Positions 58,975-64,000 of a stretch of 64,000 nt of DNA are shown piece after piece (the stretch's first letter is position 1; each line of letters begins with the position of its first letter). This stretch comes from Monodelphis domestica (lineage: Eukaryota > Chordata > Mammalia > Didelphimorphia > Didelphidae), in the NCBI RefSeq assembly GCF_027887165.1, contig NC_077234.1, positions 249,366,158 through 249,430,157 on the forward strand, written 5' to 3'. The position numbers and the translations under genes were made by a program. A model generated the notes under the pieces. That model did not search any database. It was given only the letters and a program-made list of their open reading frames with translations, and was not told the origin of the DNA.

Positions 58975-60786
58975 ATAAAAGAACTTTATGCCATGGGAGT
59001 ATGAGTCTAGTCTGGTCCTCTGGATTATTCCTTGCACAACATTAAGCCAGGTGATTAAATGTTAAGAATGTTAAGAACTTTGCAAAAACATCAGCCACAC
59101 AACAAACTTACCCCATAATTTTAACTTCACATTCAGCAATTAAAGTCCTAGCCGGAGATTCGTGGTTTCATTGATCGCACATAAAACTAGCTCACAGGGA
59201 AGAAGGAGAAGGAGAAATAGATATGTAAGAAGAAGAAGAAGAAGAAAAAGAAGAAGAGATAGCAAGCAGGTATATATAGGAGAGCATCAGTCAGGAAGTT
59301 CAGTGAGAAGAGTCAGAAAAAAAGTAGCTGACCTGAAGCAGGGTAACAGGGTAAGAGAGACTTTACACAAGTATTCTACACAGAAGAGGAGCAGATGGTT
59401 AATGGACACATGACAGTGAGATACTGCATCATTTATAACATGCACATTTCCACTTTAGTTCCATGCAACACCACATAATACTATCAAGGATTATGAAGAC
59501 AGAAGAGAGTCAACAGGCAACATAAGAGTTTGGTAGGTATGGTGACATCCAACATGCACGTAATTAGGAGATATTACTCACTAACTGCTAAAAGATCTTC
59601 ATTAAGCAAAGGTATCCATAGAGATAAATGGATACAATTAGGTACTGGTTAGGATAACAGTGGAATAGCTATATACATTAGTTTCAATAAGGTCTTACCT
59701 AAATAGAAGGTTTGATTTGAGATATTCTGTTTAGGTAACATCAGACAACATATAGGCATACATAGAGAGATTAGGGTTTAAGATTCACAAAAGGGTTATG
59801 GTTTGCAGTACACATTACACACACGTGTAAATAGTTATGTACATACATGTAAATAATTTGTAACATAGTTTGAGATGACATTATAATATAGTGAGTATGC
59901 ATACGTGTACATACATACATAGTTTGTATATGGTTTGTATATGTTTCTGGATATTTTATAATAGTTCTGTACATTTGTATGTTAGATTGTCCATAGTTGC
60001 TATATTGCAAAAGTTTTTTACAAATCTATATGTATGTATATATATATAACATATATGCATGTAATATATGTATATGTATAAAGATTATGTAAAATAGATA
60101 TGTACATAGTTAAACTGTTGCAATAGTTTAAATCTTAAAATAGGATATTCAGTTTCAAAGTTCTATGTAGACAGTTTTGTTTTCTGTAAAAGCAATAGGA
60201 TTTTGGCATAAGAAGAGTTTGTTTTGAATTGTCCAACTTAGATTTTTTAAATGCATTTTGCATAAGTTTTCTTTTTAGTCAGATAGATTTTGGTGTTTAT
60301 AAAAACTTATGCTACATTTTTTTGTAATTTTTCTATTTTCACATTTTTATATTACTATAATATTTTAGGTAAGATTGTTTTGTGTATTAGGTTAGCATCG
60401 GTTGTTTGGTCTTTTTTACCAATTATTTTTGCAAAAGTTTTTTGTATTTGCATTTTGAATTTTTGGATTTTTATTGCATTCTTTTATACTTTGCATTTTG
60501 AATTTGTACTTCAGAATTTTTATTGCTTGTTTTGTTGTTGCAAATGTTTGCATTTTGTTTTGATCTTTGTAACTGTTTTGGTAAATCCCTTTCCTTTCTT
60601 TTCCTTATTTATACTCCTTAGCATAAGGTAGTAAGACTAGGATAAGGTAAGTGAGTGTAGGCTTGTTTGTTATTTTGGGTAAGAATACTAGCATAGGATC
60701 ACAATAAGGGGAATTTATGTTTTATCGGTGAACAAATACCAAAACATTTTTTCAAAATGATTTTTGGTTTTGTTCAAAGGGTGGAT
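58975..60786 (+). other. ERV-c 3' non-coding region in place of env
   Basis: 1.8 kb with no coding frame of viral type. An (AAG)n-rich tract at 59205-59262 gives an Arg-rich frame that is a low-complexity artefact. AT-rich microsatellite-like runs lie at 60030-60080. A block near 60618-60680 (CTTAGCATAAGG...GATAAGG...TTATTTTGGG) is conserved in ERV-a and ERV-b. Confidence 0.7.
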
Positions 60787-61615
60787 TGTAGTATGGGACG
60801 AAGAGAAATGGGTTTGCAACATGTGAAAGAGAGAAATTTTACAAAGAGAGAACTGGCCGCATGCTAAGAACGAAGGGACAAGAGTTCTAGAATACAGAGA
60901 AGGGATAAAAAGTGGGAGCATTTAGACTTCCTGTCTCTTGGGCTGTCTAGAGCTGGAATTCCACCTCCCTCCCTCTTCTTTCTCTCTCTCTCTTTCTCTG
61001 AAGCTGAAGAGATTTGGTTCCTATCCCCTGGAGCTGAATTTCTTTATTTCTATTGTTCCTGCCTGGAGAAACCCCTTTCTTGCTGTGAAATCATAAGTGT
61101 TCCTGCTTCCTGAAAGTGCCTGTCTACTCAGAAGAGCTTTGACCAGCTAGCCTGCCCAAACTGTCTATGTGGGGAAGGCCAGAAGCCAACTCCAGCCTGA
61201 CCCTACTAGGGTTGAACTCTGCCATGAAGGGTTCACCCTGAAGCTACTCAGAAGACCTGTTTCATCTGACAAAGTAATCTGGGAGGATTTAGTAGTGTCC
61301 GGTTAGCCAGTCAACCCTGGGAATTTAGACAGACAGGTCAAGGCCTAGGGAGTGTGGAAGCAAAAGAAGAAATATCTGTGAGGAGATTTTAGGAGGTGGG
61401 AGGCTAGCTAGAACCCTTAGATGTAGGGAAACCTAATACCTTAATCATCCCCTTCAATTTACCTGGTTTTCAAAATAAATCCCTGTCCTGTCTTGTACAA
61501 TCCTGTCTAGGAGATTGGACGGTGCCCTGGTCACAGTGAAGCAGGTTCATTGGCCTCCTTCACTGAGAGGTACTGAGGAACCAGAATCAACCTTGGTATC
61601 TCAACATCATCAACA
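60787..61615 (+). mobile_element. 3' LTR of ERV-c
   Basis: Starts TGTAGTATGGGACG after a purine run (AAAGGGTGGAT). TATA box GGGATAAAAAGTGG near 60902, AATAAATCCC near 61474. End at CATCAACA (61615) is tentative since no partner LTR or target duplication is available. Confidence 0.7.
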
Positions 61616-61929
61616 CCATCTTTTCCAGGACCAAATATTTCAGCTTGTAGCTCAAAGACCCCAGATTTAGGGTATTTGTGAAAATCAAGATAACATTTGC
61701 CATTCTTCAGTCTATAGCACTATTCCTCCTTGCCATAGTCTTTTTAAAAATGATTTTATTAGTGTCTTCTGCTTTTTAGATCATGAACTATTTGATACAT
61801 AAATCTAAAATACATACACACATATCTCCCCTTTGTGTGTTATATCTACGAACCTCTCATATCCATGAAGAAATGGTTAGAGATGCTCTCTCATATCTCC
61901 TCATTCAAATCCTGTTTGATTTGTTACTA
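61616..61929. other. No feature recognised
   Basis: Short spacer; unassigned. Confidence 0.35.
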
Positions 61930-62250
61930 TTAAAATTATCTCCAGAGGCTGATTTTGGGGTAAAAATATGAGTTTATTGATTATATCAGGTTTATTGGTT
62001 AGGGCAGCAGCATAATAACCAATAAAATGATACAGGTCTCCATGGCTCTCTCAGGACCAAGGTTGACCTGAGCTGGGTCAGGCAGCTTATAAATAGGTTT
62101 CCTCTCCCTTGAGCATCCTAAGACATCATTGGTGATAGCTAATTAAGAGGTTGTCCATCAACCTATCTACTCTTCCCCATTCCCACAGTACCTAGGTGAA
62201 GTACACAGGAAAGGTGCCCTTGTCCCCTTCATTTATTAGCCAAATTGTGT
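61930..62250 (-). mobile_element. LTR-like segment, minus strand
   Basis: Minus strand has CTATTTATAAGCTGCC (TATA box) followed at the right distance by CCAATAAACC and CAATAAACTC (polyadenylation). Ends not resolved. Confidence 0.6.
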
Positions 62251-62399
62251 TAAAAAAGGAAAATATCCCTTAGGATTCCCAAGGACAAAGAAAATGCAAA
62301 AAACTCAGACTAGATGCTTTTTCTGATCCAGATTCCAGACACAGGAATATATAATAATTCTTCCTAATATATAAGAATTTACACAATATGTGAAAAAAA

Positions 62400-62700
62400 T
62401 TCTAATAGATCTTCATAATTTTGTTACATTTTTTTATTTTTTGTATGTGATTATTCTTTCCATTTATATTGTTTTAAATATTGTGTGTGTTGCTTTCTTG
62501 GCTTATTTATTTCACTCTACATCATACATACATACAAGATTTGTGTAAATCTTCCCATACTTCTTGGTACGGATCATGGGCATCATTTCTCACAATTACA
62601 TTTGTCTACCACAATTTGTCTGGCCATTTTTATTTATATGAGGAACTTCTATTTATTGGGGGCTTACTTCCTCATTTGTTAATGTAGGTATAGTAGGAGA
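62400..62700 (-). mobile_element. Old L1 3' end, minus strand
   Basis: Diverged copy of the L1 3' region: CTACCACAATTTGTCTGGCCA corresponds to the antisense ORF2 end seen in L1-A and L1-B. Confidence 0.55.
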
Positions 62701-62819
62701 CGGAGTTAATAGTTGCACAAATATATTTTCCTTCTAGTAGGACATGGTCCAGAACTATTCAATTTGGATAACTAATCCAATTAAGTAATTATCTTAGCTT
62801 GCATATGTTCCTTATTATT

Positions 62820-64000
62820 TGATAGATTAAGATTCATAAAAGACTTAAAGGAAATAGAGATGTTACTTACAAGAAATGTTTTTTTTTAAGATATAGAAAA
62901 TATAAATGAAGAGTTGAGGAAAATTTTGCTATACATCAAGTGAATATAGAAGAGCAGAGGCTGCTTTTTTATGTAACAAAACAAAAACAAACATTCAAAA
63001 AATTTAAAGGGGAGGAAATGAAGACTACTGATGAAAGGAATCTAGACAACTAACCAATATCAGTATTAAATGGATATTGTCCAAATGCCTTATAGCATCC
63101 CAACTCAGAAAGGAAATATTAACTGAACTAGAATATATGGTAATATGAGTCTCTCAGTTTTGACTAAAAAAAAGAAAAATATAGAAATGAAGACAGAATT
63201 TTCTAAATGGAGCTAAAAAAAGAATATATGTATTTTTTAGTACTACACAGATCTTTTACAAAAATTGACCATTCAATATTGAAAACATTTTAAAGGGAAT
63301 GAAAAGTAAATATATGTTTTATGCATTTATAATTCATTAAAATAGTCATTCAGGAAAGGGTTGGAGAAAGAAATAAGCATTTATAAAGCATCTACCATAT
63401 TCCAGTCAACAGAAGAAATATACCCAAATGGAAACTTAACAGTGAAATCCTAAGTAATGAGTAAATGGTTAAGGAATAAATCACAAAAATAGTCATATGT
63501 AAAGAAAATGATGATGAAACATAACAAAATTTCTGGGAGGCACCAAAAGCAGGCTTCAGGGACAATTAAAATCCCAACAAACATACATTAACAAAACAGA
63601 AAAAGAAGATTGAAGAACTGAGTATATTTTATATAATTAAAAAGGCAATATACATAAACCCAAGATAAGCACAAAAGAGGGGATATTAAAATTAAAGAAG
63701 TAGATAAATCAAAACCCAGAAAGACTACAGAAATGATAAAAGTCTGATTGATTCTTCATAGCTAATAATGTTGAAAGGTTAATAACCTAATAGCTAATAG
63801 CTAGTCTTGTTAAAGGGAGCAGAAAACAAATCAAAAAGTAAATGAAAAGTGACCTTACAACAGAAGCAGAAGAAATAAAGAGAATAATTAGAATCTATTA
63901 TGCACAATTATATGCAAACAAAACTTAAGAGTACCAAAAAGGAATGTTAAAACAAAACATAAAATCTTAAGAAGACTAGATAAAAAGTCTCAGAAAAAGA
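62820..64000 (+). mobile_element. Degraded L1 ORF2, plus strand, continues past the window
   Basis: Fragments of ORF2 translate in order: MDIVQMPYSIPTQKGNIN near 63070, and near 63850-63930 KSDLTTEAEEIKRIIR followed by YYAQLYANK-like sequence, which matches the linker before the reverse transcriptase in L1-B. Many stops and shifts. The RT would lie beyond 64000. Confidence 0.65.

Larger units (their letters stand above)
54784..61615 (+). mobile_element. ERV-c: class I-like provirus, 5'-truncated, no env
   Basis: Order of remnants: gag capsid end and nucleocapsid, protease, reverse transcriptase, RNase H, integrase, a 1.8-kb AT-rich non-coding region, 3' LTR. No 5' LTR, matrix region or envelope gene is visible. 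A single CX2CX4HX4C zinc knuckle, LVDTGA protease, and an integrase ending of the YHPQSSGQVE type point to the gamma/class I group. All genes are interrupted by stops and shifts. The 3' region is homologous to ERV-a and ERV-b. Confidence 0.85.

Noticed and set aside
59162..59413. Arg-rich 83-codon frame downstream of integrase, resembling a Rev- or Tat-like basic protein
   Set aside because: The basic run is produced by an (AAG)n microsatellite; no other viral regulatory feature and no splice evidence.

Overview
This is mammalian nuclear DNA from a marsupial, most likely an opossum-type genome. The evidence is repeat content: several copies of a marsupial CORE-SINE (tRNA-like head, MIR-type CORE, tail ending in AAGGTAAGGGTTT), LINE-1 of the marsupial type, many retroviral LTRs, and old MIR and L2 copies shared by all mammals. 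Species was judged from sequence only.

The window is gene-poor. I find one convincing host gene, on the minus strand at 5793-8673. It is a two-exon CDS with a 205-bp intron, strong GT/AG sites and matching phase 1, giving 891 residues. The protein is proline-rich and GC-rich at its N-terminal side and has a conserved-looking C-terminal domain with a CX2CX7CXH motif. I do not recognise it with confidence. Everything else that reads as protein is mobile-element sequence.

Layout: 1-602 is the 3' end of a LINE with an apurinic-type reverse-transcriptase C-terminus. 1.0-5.0 kb holds LTRs, a CORE-SINE split by a solo LTR, and L2. 5.8-8.7 kb is the gene. 11.7-12.3 kb is a TG-rich satellite. 14.7-22.4 kb is a pair of minus-strand L1 insertions, one nearly full length, with a SINE and a solo LTR nested in it. 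24.1-27.5 kb is an internally deleted provirus (ERV-a) with intact 4-bp target duplications. 28.0-30.7 kb is a three-level nest: L1 5' end, hAT transposon, and a 548-bp GC-rich retroposon. 33.9-37.0 kb holds a solo-type LTR and ERV-b. 37-48.9 kb is a patchwork of LTRs, L2, MIR and L1. 48.9-50.9 kb is an unusually repeat-free stretch. 54.8-61.6 kb is ERV-c, a class I-like provirus with degraded gag, pro, RT, RNase H and integrase but no env. 61.9-64.0 kb is LTR and L1.

The best leads are: (1) a 548-bp GC-rich retroposon present twice, whose 3' tail matches the tail of the LINE at the window's start, so it looks like a SINE or deletion derivative mobilised by that LINE; (2) three ERVs that share a long env-less 3' non-coding region with a conserved block before the 3' LTR; (3) the uncharacterised gene. 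Several nested insertions give a clear relative order of events because target-site duplications are still readable.
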